Shown piece by piece: positions 24,140-35,094 of a stretch of DNA of 64,000 nucleotides. The notes under the pieces were generated by a model. It was not told where the DNA came from. It saw nothing but the letters and a program-made list of their open reading frames with translations, and did not search any database. Every line of letters begins with the position of its first letter. Position 1 is the stretch's first letter. Position numbers and translations under genes: made by a program. Origin of the DNA: Eumeta japonica (taxonomy: Eukaryota; Arthropoda; Insecta; Lepidoptera; Psychidae); contig BGZK01001234.1 in NCBI GenBank assembly GCA_005406025.1, positions 1-64,000 of the forward strand. Direction: 5' to 3'.

Positions 24140-24545
24140 ACTCGCAAGCGCAGAGTCACTTGATGTGCTATGGAAAGAGCTGTCCTCCGAGTTTCTGTTC
24201 GAGATAAAATACGAAATGACAAAATTCGTAAAAATAGAAGAATGATCGATGATAGCTCGTAGAATCATCAAATTGAAGTGGCAATGCGTAGGTCACATCG
24301 CTAAAACCAACAGAACCAATGACCACTGGGGAAGGAACGTTGTCGAGTGGCGACCACGAACTGGACGTCACGCCTCCTCCATGATCAGGGACCACCACCT
24401 CCCACGAGGTAGACTGGCTGACTCGGGATCGCGAGCCACCCGCTTATTGGCTCCACGTTGACCACCAGGCGGTCCAGGACTATGTCGTAGAAGTTTAGGG
24501 AAGAGGCTTGCGTATGTCCAGCAGTGGATGTTCAATGATGGCTGA
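24140..24545 (+). mobile_element. RTE-like LINE, 5'-truncated C-terminal fragment of the reverse transcriptase ORF
   Basis: The plus-strand text reads RAMERAVLRVSVRDKIRNDK, then IKLKWQCVGHIAKTNRTNDH, then WGRNVVEWRPRTGR, and ends AYVQQWMFNDG before a stop near 24543. This order is the familiar C-terminal tail of RTE-type retrotransposon polyproteins, which are often mis-annotated as craniofacial development protein 2 in insects. Two frames are needed, with a stop between them, so it is dead. The catalytic reverse transcriptase core is absent because of 5' truncation. No clear poly(A) or target-site duplication was seen. Confidence 0.88.
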
Positions 24546-25195
24546 AATGGACGATTTAATTCGTGCAGTCATAATTATTGCAAACATATTTCGACTGGTG
24601 TCGATGCTGGCCAATGTGAGAATTGTGGGAATCATCATGAAAAATCAGTGACGTGGGTCTTGTACGTCAGGCATTCTTTCTGTCGCCTAGTTGTTATTGT
24701 ATACCGTCACGTGGGCGTATTTCATTATTCACATATAGCAATATCTGTCGTGAATAAATAGTAAACAGCCGTTATTTTTAGACGCGTGCAAACCGATCTT
24801 AAAGCAAAATAATATAATGGCGATTTTAATAAGTGTATTATGTACAAAGAGTACAGAGGCATTCGTCGTCGAAATCAGAAATACCCGAATGTTTAATTAA
24901 TAAAGTCCGTTGGCTCGTTTAAATATTTTTAGAACTTTTTGACGGAACTCTTCGACGCGGAGGAGGGAGGAGTTTACGAATAAACTTTTCTAATTATTCT
25001 CTCAACCGGCAAGACTTTTTAGAGTTGATGTAGGAGTTTTTTTTTTTTAACAAACCCAAACAACATTATATTATATTCTATTGACGCAGAAATATGTAGA
25101 AGATTCTTATCTACGAATTTTATATATAGTCGCTATTGTATCGGATTTAAACGCCGCACTTTTATGCCATATCCCTCGGCAATCTTTTTATTTCA
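24546..25195. other. Non-coding stretch
   Basis: Nothing recognised. A short cysteine-containing reading near 24610 (CENCGNHHEK) is not enough to call a zinc knuckle. Confidence 0.4.
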
Positions 25196-25432
25196 AATTA
25201 AAGGCTTAGATCTTAAGTTCCCCAAGCTGACCCACTGCGAGTTGGGGGCCGCTAATGACTCCCGACAGTCCGATGAGAGCGTCCGCGACCGACGACTTGA
25301 TGTGCTCTGTGTGACACGGACCACGTGGTATGATTTGACCTAAGTTGAAAGCTCGGTCAACTCGCCCGCGCTCAGAATCTAACCCAGTACCTGCCGGTTC
25401 GAAAGCGACGCACTTATCTGCGAGCCACCGTA
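25196..25432 (-). repeat. Possible tRNA-derived SINE
   Basis: The block is GC-rich compared with its flanks. Read on the minus strand from 25432 it starts ggtggctcgcagataagtgc, resembling an A box (25411-25427), and has gggttagattctgag resembling a B box (25371-25385). A unique body and an A+T-rich tail after about 25200 follow. The plus strand also has a B-box-like ggttcgaaagc at 25396, so orientation is uncertain. RNA polymerase III boxes are degenerate and no second copy was found in this window. Confidence 0.35.
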
Positions 25433-26893
25433 GTTTGTATTTTTTTATATGGGCGCTTTAAATTATTCTTTCTATTTAGTAGCATATATGAACTCTGTCG
25501 CAATTATAGTGTAACTGGTATCAAGAGTGCAGATCAACGTTGTAGAACACCCGATCTGATTCATTGAGGCCTACTGAATAGGTACATGTTCACGAAAATG
25601 ATATATCGCAGGCGTGCGCGAGATTGACAGATGTTGATATATAATGTTCAGCCGAAAGGGAACATTGTATTAGTCTGGGTATTAGTTTCTTCGTTAAGTA
25701 GTTCTAGAAATATTTGTATACACATTTTTTTTTTCGTAGCTTTCGCCTATTAAAGAACATTATAAGTAACATATCAATGAATAGGACACACAGATGTAAC
25801 GGCTGCGTGAATGATCGCCCACGCACCTGACGGAAGGCGACGACGGCACGTGTAAACTCTATGACGACGATCTGATCCAAGGGCGCAGCGCGGCGAGGAG
25901 TGGGGGTTAAACCCTCGTGCGTGTTGTTGTTTTTTATTTTTTTTTTGAAATATCCACCCTTAATATAATGTGTTTATACATCACTACTGGAACGTAACCT
26001 TCAAAGTAAGCGCCGATAAACATATTCTAATTGCATACACCGAAGCACGGTTTTTTTGGATTCCATAATTTTTATTCTCAATTTTTGAACTAGCTTTAAT
26101 TATTTAATGAAGCGCTTGTAAATTTTAATAAATTTTGAATATACGTTTTATTTATTTTTCTGTACCACATGAGCATTTCCATTACTCATCTTTGCGTTTC
26201 GAATATTCGCTGACCCGTTACCTTTATTTTCTCATTCAACAGCGAACGCTCGCGCATCTCCTCGTGGGGGCACTGAGTTTTGGTTTTCTCCAAATCCTCG
26301 CCCCAATTTAATTGTCGATTCGAATCTTGGATCCTCGTGCCTGTGCTCGGTCGTCGTCGTCGTTGCCACCCGTACCTAAGAGTTGGTACTCTAAGGAGAT
26401 AGTGTCATCGGGCACAATGCATTAAAATTTATATGCGTCTAACGAAAAATCCGATATCGGCACTTAATCAGGAAAAGGAACCTGTTTTCCACAAATCAAG
26501 TATGCGGACGTGACGTCGTAGATAGGGCTGTTTAGTGATGCATCAGTGAGACGGCCGCGAAATATACGCCTCAGATGTATATAATGAAATGAAAAGATCT
26601 CATGTCCCTAATTAATAGTTAGTCAATTCAAATACTTTTCTATACACATAAATCTGACAATTACTAGATACTAGATATTTAATTGTTGTGTTTAAAAAAA
26701 AATCGGGAGAAGTTGTGGGACTCTCTGTTGGAATGATGTTCCTTTTGCTTTATTTTATATAAAATAACAAAAAAAGTGAAATAAATTAACAAGTTTTGTT
26801 AGTAATTAAATATAAAAACAAAATGATATTTTAAAAAAGATTCATTTATTTAAAAATGGATGTAACACATACAAAATAGTAAATGATAAGTTG
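25433..26893. other. Non-coding stretch with two GC-richer patches
   Basis: The patches at 25795-25920 and 26215-26400 are richer in CpG than average. The second follows a splice-acceptor-like cattcaacag at about 26240 and includes cgtcgtcgtcg. No open frame with recognisable content follows, so neither is called a gene. Confidence 0.35.
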
Positions 26894-26927
26894 TATACAC
26901 ACGCACGCACGCACGTACGTACCTACC
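26894..26927. repeat. CACG/TACG microsatellite
   Basis: Alternating acac, acgc and gtac units. Confidence 0.85.
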
Positions 26928-27054
26928 CATACACACCCGCACATGTAAATACTAAATAAAGCAGTAAAGAGCGCCATTTTTTTTGATTAAATACTTTATG
27001 AAATTCGTTAAGCTCACTCATATGGTATTTATGAAATCGTTAATAGATATCCGT

Positions 27055-27395
27055 TTTATATGTATAAAATGAGCTTATTAAAGACTTAAAATTGGGAACT
27101 CCATCACCAGAACCAAATGAAAATCGAAAAATAATCACAAAAAAAATTTCAAATGCATGTAACATGATTATGACTACATATTTTCATCAAAATGTTGGAA
27201 AACAAAATTAGAGACGCGCCGTGCACAGCACCCGCCACACTTGCTTAATAACTAGCGCCTGTTAGAGAAACAGAAAGAGTTGCTGAGAGTCAAACAGAGC
27301 GGGCTAAACGCTTTTTTCTTACGTGACGATTTCCGCCAACTAATATCTGCCGCAAGCCACATTAAGGAACTTGGTTCCAAAAACCACCGATGCTA
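27055..27395 (-). repeat. Dispersed repeat family X, copy 1
   Basis: The reverse complement of this segment aligns along its length with 44450-44807. Shared blocks include ccttaatgtggct, then gttggc(g/a)gaaatcgtcacg, then ctaacag(g/a)c(g/a)ctagt, and attaagcaagtgtggcgg. They also include tctaattttgttttcca and tgttacatgcatttg. There is no coding frame. The class is unknown. The start resembles a repeat beginning around ttttggaacgaagttcc that I recall from Lepidoptera. Confidence 0.8.
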
Positions 27396-28040
27396 ACAGC
27401 GAGTTACACCATAAGATGAAAAAGAAACCTTAAAATGGAAACCGTGAAGTTTGACAGATTATATTATTTATACGTCGGCTGTCAAATTTTACGTTTACTT
27501 TGACGATTTGCGTTTCTATCTATCTATACAACTCGCCGGAGGAGAATGCAGCTTCGTTTGCACTACTGCATGCACGAGAATACTCCTTATAATGTTAGGT
27601 TAATATACCCTGCTCTTTGCAACTGCAAATTAAAATGAACTTATTGCACGAACAATAATAGCAATGAGAAAAATTTCATTCGCTCAAATAAAAACTCGTT
27701 TCCCTCCAAATAATTCTGGCACAAAACTCAATTCTGCTCGATGACGCCATCAACTTCGTAATATTACGCGTTCAACGCTCACTGTTCTGCTAACGGCCGG
27801 CAACAAGGCGATAATGATAATAAATCAAAATGAATACAAATCGTAAACTGCGTTTATTAATAAAGAAGGTTTTCGTGCTGTTCGCGTTATACTTGAATTG
27901 AAATTTTACATATATGATGGAAAATCGAAATGCGACGTTTTACAGTCTGCTTTTATACTTCCGTAATAGTTTTAAGCTGTCTTTAATATGAGCTTCTGTT
28001 CGAGGCTTTGTACATGCGAATGTAGGACAAACCGCTCAAT
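27396..28040. other. Non-coding stretch
   Basis: Nothing recognised. Confidence 0.4.
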
Positions 28041-28117
28041 GATGAGATCGGCATCGCGATCGAGATAGGAATTAAGAACGGTATCGTACCGGGTTCGGGA
28101 GCGGGAGTAGGATCGTA
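28041..28117. repeat. Patterned purine-rich block leading into a tandem repeat
   Basis: Words such as gatcggcatcgcgatcgaga and gggttcgggagcgggagtag resemble the block family at 11158, 29697, 36255, 53640 and 54258. Confidence 0.5.
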
Positions 28118-28213
28118 GTCGACCGCGATAACGTGACCACGTTGTCGTCGTCGACTGTGATGACGTGACCACGTTGTCGTCGTCGACCGTGATGACGGGA
28201 CCACGTTGTCGTG
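28118..28213. repeat. Tandem repeat, 3 units of 32 bp
   Basis: Three exact-length 32 bp units start at 28118, 28150 and 28182, of the form gtcgac(c/t)g(c/t)gat(a/g)acg followed by (t/g)gaccacgttgtcgt(c/g). Each contains the palindrome-like words cgtgaccacg and gtcgac. The minus-strand frames over it (66-94 codons) simply translate the repeat. Confidence 0.93.
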
Positions 28214-28699
28214 GTCGAAAGTGTAATTAGAATTGAAATCAATAGCTGGGTCGATCGAGCGGAACGGACGGCGGAATCTAGAGATAAATTATAAACTTGG
28301 ATCGATGTAAAAGATAAAGGTATCAATTCATTAATTCGTATATCCATGCGGGTCAACTCATGTCAGTGAACATGTGTTGAGTCGAATCGAAGTTGAACAC
28401 TTATTGCTTGGTGAAATACACTGAAAAATTGAAAATTGAATAATTTATTTTATAGACTGTATAGCATAAATATTTTTTGTTGAATAAAGTGAATCAAACT
28501 TCTACAAGCCAAAATCAATAAATCTATATTCAAGATGTAAATAATGAAAATCTCTAATTATATAGTATATAATGGAAGGATTATTCTCTACACGTCTTAT
28601 CGGATGGCAGAAATCAAGCACGCAACTTGACAAAATCATCTCTTCAATACACATCCCCGTAGTACACAATATACATAATCGCAGTTTAGACCCGTCCGA
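28214..28699. other. Non-coding stretch
   Basis: Nothing recognised. Confidence 0.4.
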
Positions 28700-28850
28700 G
28701 TGTCGTGAAGCAGATGGGAGCCCGCTGATTTCTAATCGCGTCTGAACACGCGCCGCGGCTCAGTCGTCGTGACGGCGGCGGGCGGGCCCGGCCGCGCCCG
28801 CCCGCCCACCGCCGTGAGGTGGGGCGGACGCGGCACGTTCTGAACTATCT
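28700..28850. promoter_or_regulatory. CpG-island-like patch with a GC-only hairpin
   Basis: A very GC- and CpG-dense segment in an A+T-rich setting. The arms 28777-28787 (ggcgggcgggc) and 28796-28806 (gcccgcccgcc) pair perfectly around an 8-nt loop. Possible roles are a promoter or 5' untranslated exon of an unseen gene. No TATA, initiator or start codon context confirms this. Confidence 0.3.
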
Positions 28851-28984
28851 TATCTCGTACGCATTGAACAGCGCGATGTTACCCGATGTTGGGCGGCGTT
28901 TGTCAAATGATGGTAATACTTGTTTTGAATATTGTAATTATTATCTTATGCCTGTTAAGTTAGTGCTGAAGTACGTTACGTTGA

Positions 28985-29375
28985 TTCGCAGAACGAAAAT
29001 GAAATCGATACCGTGCAGATGCGATATCTGCGTAGTACGTGTGGAGTGTCTCGGAAAGATAGATGTAGAAACAGTATTTGTCAGAGAGCGGTGTGGTTTG
29101 AAGGAAGATGTAGTGACTAGAGTAGAAAGAGGTATGATGCGGTGGCTTGGCCATCTGGAAAGGATGAATGAAAATAGACTGATAAAACAAATCTATAGAG
29201 TGAATGTGGTGGAAAGGGCGGCAAGGGTCGTCCTAGAAAATCGTACGCAAACCAAATTGTTGACATATTAACAGAGAGTCAAATTTTAACCACCCGAAAC
29301 TGAAAATCCTTCCATGAAAAGATTGATGGATGTCAGATCGTACTATGTGGAAATCTATATTCTCTGCCCACCCTT
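28985..29375 (+). mobile_element. LINE family L, 5'-truncated 3' end (copy 1)
   Basis: The text is MRYLRSTCGVSRKDRCRNS in one frame, then VRERCGLKEDVVTRVERGMM, RWLGHLERMNENRLIKQIYR and finally the non-coding tail tctgcccacccttttggg. This is the C-terminal end of a non-LTR retrotransposon reverse transcriptase ORF of RTE or related type. The same tail recurs at 34500-34868, 39114-39440 (minus) and 43143-43205. Frameshifts near 29070 and 29215 break it. The host-side joint is close to the CpG-rich patch just upstream. Confidence 0.85.
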
Positions 29376-29404
29376 TTGGGAATTAAGCGTGATTTATACA
29401 CGTT

Positions 29405-29671
29405 AATTCATCTCGTATATAAAAATTCAGTCTCCGTCTGTTTGTGATCCTTAAACTCTGATCGTAATTAGCCGATTTATTTGAAATTCCGACACAATCT
29501 TGCATTCGAATCGCGCGCCTCATTTTCATATATACTAGCATTGATCCCCTGTTTCGTTCGCGTTTGTTTTATTGTACTATTAGATCGTACTACTACGCCG
29601 GCCCTTAAAATGATTTTGCTCATAAATAGCTACACAATCCGTGAGTAACGAAGCTTATATTTTATTTTGCT
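29405..29671. repeat. Fragments of short Helitron-like repeats
   Basis: atataaaaattcagtctccg then tctgtttgtgatccttaaac resembles the start of lepidopteran elements with a ctgtctgt motif. At 29535 an actagcattgatcccctgtt motif resembles the opposite end of such elements. Boundaries are unclear. Confidence 0.3.
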
Positions 29672-29929
29672 ACTAGCATTGACCATGACTTCGTAGTAAA
29701 CGGAACAGTATTTGGTTCCGGTAGAAAAATTTAAAGCGGAACGGAGAGCACATAGAGAGTCGGACCGGACCTAAAACTGAGAGCGTGAGCAGAATTAAAA
29801 TCGAGAACACTATCAGGGCTAGAATTAACAGCAGGAACGACACCGGTATTGACAGCATGGTCGATCATTATGAGAACGAAGGAATACATTCTATATCCAA
29901 GCGGGAAAAGCCGCGGGCTGAGGGTTAAT
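29672..29929. mobile_element. Short non-autonomous element with patterned interior
   Basis: The left end is actagcattgaccatgacttcg. The right end, gcgggaaaagccgcgggctg..., is an imperfect inverted counterpart. The interior (29697-29880) is the purine-rich block family with words such as agcggaacggag and gtcggaccggac. The layout and size (about 258 bp) match the element at 36247-36501. It is non-coding. The ctag at the edge suggests a Helitron-derived end, but the inverted ends are atypical for Helitrons, so the class is open. Confidence 0.45.
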
Positions 29930-30252
29930 AATTTTGTAATTATAATATTTTCATTTGTACAATACTTAACTAGACAGAGAGCTAAAATTTTTATAATTTA
30001 ATATGAACTAATTGCAATTTATATTATCGTATCTGCAATAATTATTTATTTTAATGTGAATTTTTTATTTTTTCAACAACACTATCGACCCCGACAGGCA
30101 TTGTCTGCTCGATAGTCGGCTTACCTATTGTTAGCGGGTTCAGTAAATACTATTTTGTTTGACTGTGTACCACGTGACATTTGACATTGAATGTGACGTT
30201 TCAGACTTTTTGTTTCGTCTTTGCGTGATTTACTGTTACCCAAAGCAATATT
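29930..30252. other. Non-coding stretch
   Basis: Nothing recognised. Confidence 0.4.
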
Positions 30253-31035
30253 AAAAAAAAAAAAAAACTGGCCAAATGCATGTCGGACCATGCTCATTAT
30301 AGGTTTCCGAAGGTAAATTATTACATAGAAACGCACTACAGATGAAAAAAGTACGTTGTTACACTTGTTCCACGTTTCCGGCACAGAATAGTTATAAGCA
30401 CTTTAGTCGCCTATAACTAGAAATACAAGTAGGTATGTCGACTGTTACTATTAAACTAGTGTCAACTAAAGTGCATCAGCAAAAGAGTGTATCTTCATGG
30501 CACTTACGTCCATTTGTTGAGAATCGCAGTTTTCGTCGACAAAAACAGTATATCCGACAACGTTCAAAATAATTTTTGTTGAAAGTATTTATTAAGCGTA
30601 ACTTTCCGTTATTTTCATATTTTTTTGCACATACGGCTTAGAAAATAAAGGGAGGAGCACAATTTCTACAAATTTCGTTGCGATTATTTCCGAAATTATT
30701 TACGTAATCAGAAAAATTGCTGAGAAACCTTAAAAGTGTTTTTAAAAGAACTGTCGAAATTTGTGCCACTTGTTGATATTTGCTGAAAAAAATTTTTTTC
30801 AACTTATGTATGTAATGCCCCACCCCCCATCCCTCCCAACCCCAAGAAATATTTATTTTTGTTATTTAACCATCAAACTAAGTAGAGGCTTATACAATAT
30901 ATCTACACTATACATTTTATCAATATACGTATTGTAATTTGTAAATAAAATGCCTGTGACGTACGAAAGGATGGACGGACGAACGGACATGACGAAACTA
31001 TAAGGATTCCGTTTTTGCCATTTCAGCTCGAAACC
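30253..31035 (-). repeat. Dispersed repeat family Y, copy 1 (about 780 bp)
   Basis: The reverse complement aligns from end to end with 50730-51460. Shared blocks include ggcaaaaacgga, cttatagtttcgtcatgtcc, tggttaaataacaaaaataa and gttgaaaaaaattttt. Further on come cggatatactgtttttg, actagtttaatagtaa, agtcgacatacctacttgta and atgagcatggtccgacatgc. The plus strand starts with 15 consecutive A. There is no protein-coding frame across it, so it is a non-autonomous repeat of unknown class. The ends resemble a repeat I recall from moth genomes (ggccagttttt and tacggaaccc motifs). Confidence 0.88.
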
Positions 31036-34035
31036 CTAAAAATGAGGGCGATTTTTTTTCTTTTCTCTCTTCTTTCTTTCTTCACATTCTATTTCATATC
31101 TATCGAAACATAGCGAACGTAAATTCAAACGGTAACATCGGAGTAGTCGTTAGTCGACGACTCCTCGCGCTGTTTGTATCAGGCGCGTCTGGCTCAGACG
31201 TTATATTAACGTGTCGATGAAGACCGGGCTTTTTGCTTGTGCGATGGTTTGGGTACAATGGTTAACCGATTCAATCGTACGTTGAGTATTTCTTCGCCGA
31301 TCGCTGATCAGATGCCTTTAGTTGTTGTCTGTCACGCGAATGAGAAGAGACTCGGGTCAAATACGTGCCCTGGAAGTCGCATACGAGTTGTACTTGTCAC
31401 CACTTGAAAAAACTGCATCATCTACAATATTGGTGAAGTTTTGTTTTTAGGTGTGACTTAAAAATGTAATTTCTCAATACATTTGCAAACATGACGTATT
31501 TAAACACTATCATGGTCCGCTTTGTTATTTTTATTTAAACATTGGTCTGATATTACAACAATAGACGTACGTACGTACGTACGATTTTCACATATTCCAT
31601 ACTAGAGTCAATATAATCCAATGATTCTACTCGTTTCGAATGAATGCTCTCTCTAACAGCGGGATCTCTCGTTTCTAGCTAATAGGTGTAAAAGCTTTGT
31701 GTTAGGTCTTTAATTGCGCTGTACGGAACCGTGCGAAAGATATTCTACAATAAGTCTTTATTGCCCCGTTTCTCGGTTTAATAATACCTCGACTGTAAGT
31801 GTCGACCTGCATGCATAAATCAAAGTTTTGTGAAGTATAAAAGAAATGTTATCCATACACAGTTAGGAGACTATATCTAAATACAGGACTTTCTCCTGTA
31901 GATGCACCATGCAGATTCTTAACCCAATTTTGCCGTAGGAAGCTAATCGTTATTATTGTGTTTCTAACTCAATTTACGTATTTTATATAATAATTTATAA
32001 CCGTTTATAATTTATAAACGTAATGTAGATAATTGAATGGAACTACGAAACAGCGCCGACACAGTCGGTTGTTTCGTAAATAAATACCTCACCTACTGAA
32101 TATTGTTCGGTATTCTAATAAAAGTTCTGATTGAGTAACAATTATAACTATTATTCAAATAGCCAAATCCATAAAATACTTTGTAATTGACATATTTTTC
32201 ACGAAATAAATAGGCTTTACCTTCCTATCGTTTTCAGTGAAGCGTCTTATTAGTTGTGCTCGATACTGCGTAAACCTAAATTAATACCTGAAAAAATACG
32301 CGATCCTCATACTGAAAACTCGTTAAATTGTGAAATCGATAAATTGTCTCAGTTCTGACTAATTTATGACAGTCGACTTAAACAACTCTTCATTAATGCT
32401 CACACGTGAAAAGCCGGTCGTTAGTAGCAAACAAACAATATTCAATTGGTATTTTTTCATGATTTTGTTTTTTGGTGTAATTTATTTCGTATCTTTTTAT
32501 GAGCAAATACTTCTTGATAAAATTATTTAAAAATCATTAATAGAACATTTAACATATTGATTTCCTATTTGTAAGAAATATAAAATTTTGTATCAACTAT
32601 TCTGCCTATGGTGTTCCAAATAGTCCAAATAATACATTCATAGGTCAATACATTTCCCTGAAGTATGGTTGCTTTTCTTTGTCAACGATGATGACTGTCA
32701 TACAGAAATAAATCAAAAATAGTTTTTTCATTGTCTATGGGGTGCTAATAAAAAAAAAAATTGGTAATGCTGATTGCATGCTATGCAATATGCAATAAAT
32801 ATGAAATTGTACACATTTACATCAATAACACATTGATGTAAATATCTACCACTTATAAATTAACTTTATTAATACAATAATATAATATGTACTATAAAAA
32901 CTACTTCTGAAGTCGACTATTATAATTACATTAATATTTCTAAAATATTCATGCACAGATATCAAAATCGTTCAAAAGCACGACCGCTTGATTAAATTTG
33001 TGAATTAGGTATAAGGCAAAAGCGCTCATAGTATTTATTTCTCTGATATCAATCATGACAATGATTCAGTATCAAACGTGAATTCCATACATTTTTATTT
33101 CCATTTTTTTTTTCTATTCGCCGCGGTCGACTCGCCTGTTGCGATTTATACGTCCGGAATATATAGCTTCGAAAACACCGTATTATTTATTGTCGAACCG
33201 GTGTGCCGTATTTATTTATTTACGCCTGTGAACTCTCGAATTGTGACTGAGAAATAAAAAACAAAAAAAAAACCATTAAAATCGAGACCCAGCCGTTGTC
33301 GCATCATCGACATAGTATATCTAACATCTAAATTAAACGGGTTTTGATGTAACTTTCTCAATTCTTTGAGACATGGCCGTTAAAAAACGGTATTCACAGT
33401 ACTCAAAGGATAATCTGTCGGGTATGGGGAATACACGTGTATTGCGCACGGGCGATTTTTTTTCTTCTAGAACAAAATAAACCCGATTAAAAGCAACGCT
33501 TTCTCGGGGTTTCTTGTTTTTTTTCAACGAGTTCAAAGGGAGCTAGAGGGCTTTCAAATCTTATAGGGATATTCGTGGCAGTTAGAACTGTTCAATGCGA
33601 ATTTTTGGACTATAAATATATACGCATTATTGTATATATTCTCGTAAACTGTGCAGTTTAACGGTTACATCGAAATAAATGTAGTTAATTTTAAAATAAC
33701 GACAGCATAAAAAAAAACCTATAGCCTGTTACGTATAGCCGAATTCTTAAGATCATTTCGAATCTTTGTTATCTTATAAATAGGTACGTGTTTAATATTT
33801 CGTAACACTTTTTTTGCCAGTCATCCCGCTTCTGTTTCCAGTTTTGTTTATTAATACTAGTGATAAAATTAATTAATTAACCATTAATTATTAAGTTTAT
33901 CAAGTTTCTGCGATATTATTGTTGACTACTAAAATGAGCATTAATAATTTTTCAAAACAAATTTCTGACGTCATTGTCATGACTACTACCATATCTCATA
34001 GTTAGAGGCAACCAAAAATCTTCAATGGCTAACCA
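31036..34035. other. Long A+T-rich non-coding stretch
   Basis: It contains an ACGT microsatellite (31565-31583) and a perfect 12-bp inverted repeat with a 5-nt loop (32815-32826 and 32832-32843). No gene was recognised. Confidence 0.5.
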
Positions 34036-34400
34036 AGGGTGAACCCAACTTTTGGCCCAAAGGGGGGTAATAGGGCAAATCAGAAACTGAACCGAGTCCG
34101 TCGCACTTATTTTGCTCTATGCAATACACGACACGATGGGGAAGCACCTACTCTTATCCAGGTAAGACTAGATCCCGGTCTTACCTGGTATCATACTTTA
34201 CCCGATACCCAAATAAGATGGGTATTATACGTACACCCATATTTACGGATAAGGCGGGGCAGCTACCGAGTATGCCCTTGTGGCTCACAATTCGATATTC
34301 TTTTAATCGCTTTCAATTTCACATTTCAATGTCGCTGTATTTGGACGACTGAGATTTGCTTGTCATCTTTCGAATTTGCCGCGGATATATGATGATGAAT
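34036..34400 (+). other. GC-balanced segment with two overlapping frames, unknown
   Basis: Frames of 117 codons (34039-34392) and 77 codons (34119-34352) overlap on the same strand and neither has a motif I know. A perfect 11-bp inverted repeat ccaggtaagac / gtcttacctgg lies at 34158-34168 and 34178-34188. Nearby short near-palindromes (accc...gggt) add to a fold-back look. It is more likely a repeat than a gene. Confidence 0.25.
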
Positions 34401-34499
34401 TCCCATGGGAAAAGTTGGTTATGTTCATTTTCAACGAGAAATATCATATAAATGGAAAATACGCATATAAAATCTAATGTACAAAATATATTTATGTCA

Positions 34500-34868
34500 T
34501 AATATGTACGGAGTATCTTTGAAAGATAGATGTAGGAACAGCTTTGTCAGAGAACGATGTGGTTTGAAAGTAAACGTAGTGACTAGAGTAGAAAAAGGTA
34601 TATTGCGGCGGTTTGGTCGTCTGCAAAGGGTGAATGGAAGTAGACCGACAAAAAAAATCCATAGAGCGAATGTGTTTGATGGAAAAGTTGCCAAGGGACG
34701 CCCTAGAAAATACTACGCAAACCAAAATGGTGGCATATCAAAAGAGAGTCAAGTATTGAACACACGAAGCTTGCATGAAGATTGATGGATGTGAGTGAAG
34801 CGAGAGAGATACGCAAAGACCGTACCATATGGAAGTCTAGTCTCTGCCTACCCTTCTGGAAAATAGTT
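34500..34868 (+). mobile_element. LINE family L, 5'-truncated 3' end (copy 2)
   Basis: The best preserved copy of the family. One frame reads MYGVSLKDRCRNSFVRERCG and then TRVEKGILRRFGRLQRVNGS, continuing through FDGKVAKGRPRKYYANQ to a stop at about 34784. The tail gtctctgcctacccttctgg follows. Being cut off at its 5' side is typical of LINE insertion by target-primed reverse transcription. The catalytic core is absent, so it is dead. Confidence 0.87.
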
Positions 34869-35094
34869 ATGAGTTTATTTATTTATGTAGTGCCACTTGT
34901 TGTTAAAAGACAATATCGTAGCGACAATATAACTGTACAACAATATAACCTCAAAATGTCACGATATGGCGCTAAATAAGGGAACTCTTAGAATTATTGT
35001 TTTTTTATGTCGAATTTTCAGGGAAGACATCGATATAAATAAAGCTGAAAGCAAACCTTTATTAAAATAAAAAATTTCATCGAAATCGTTTAGC
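34869..35094. other. Non-coding spacer
   Basis: Nothing recognised. Confidence 0.4.

Noticed and set aside
24600..24640. CENCGNHHEK reading considered as a CCHC zinc knuckle
   Set aside because: The full spacing of a zinc knuckle is not met and no gag context is present.
28819..29271. 150-codon plus-strand frame as a host gene
   Set aside because: Its second half is the C-terminus of LINE family L in one of two frames, and its first half is unrelated flank.
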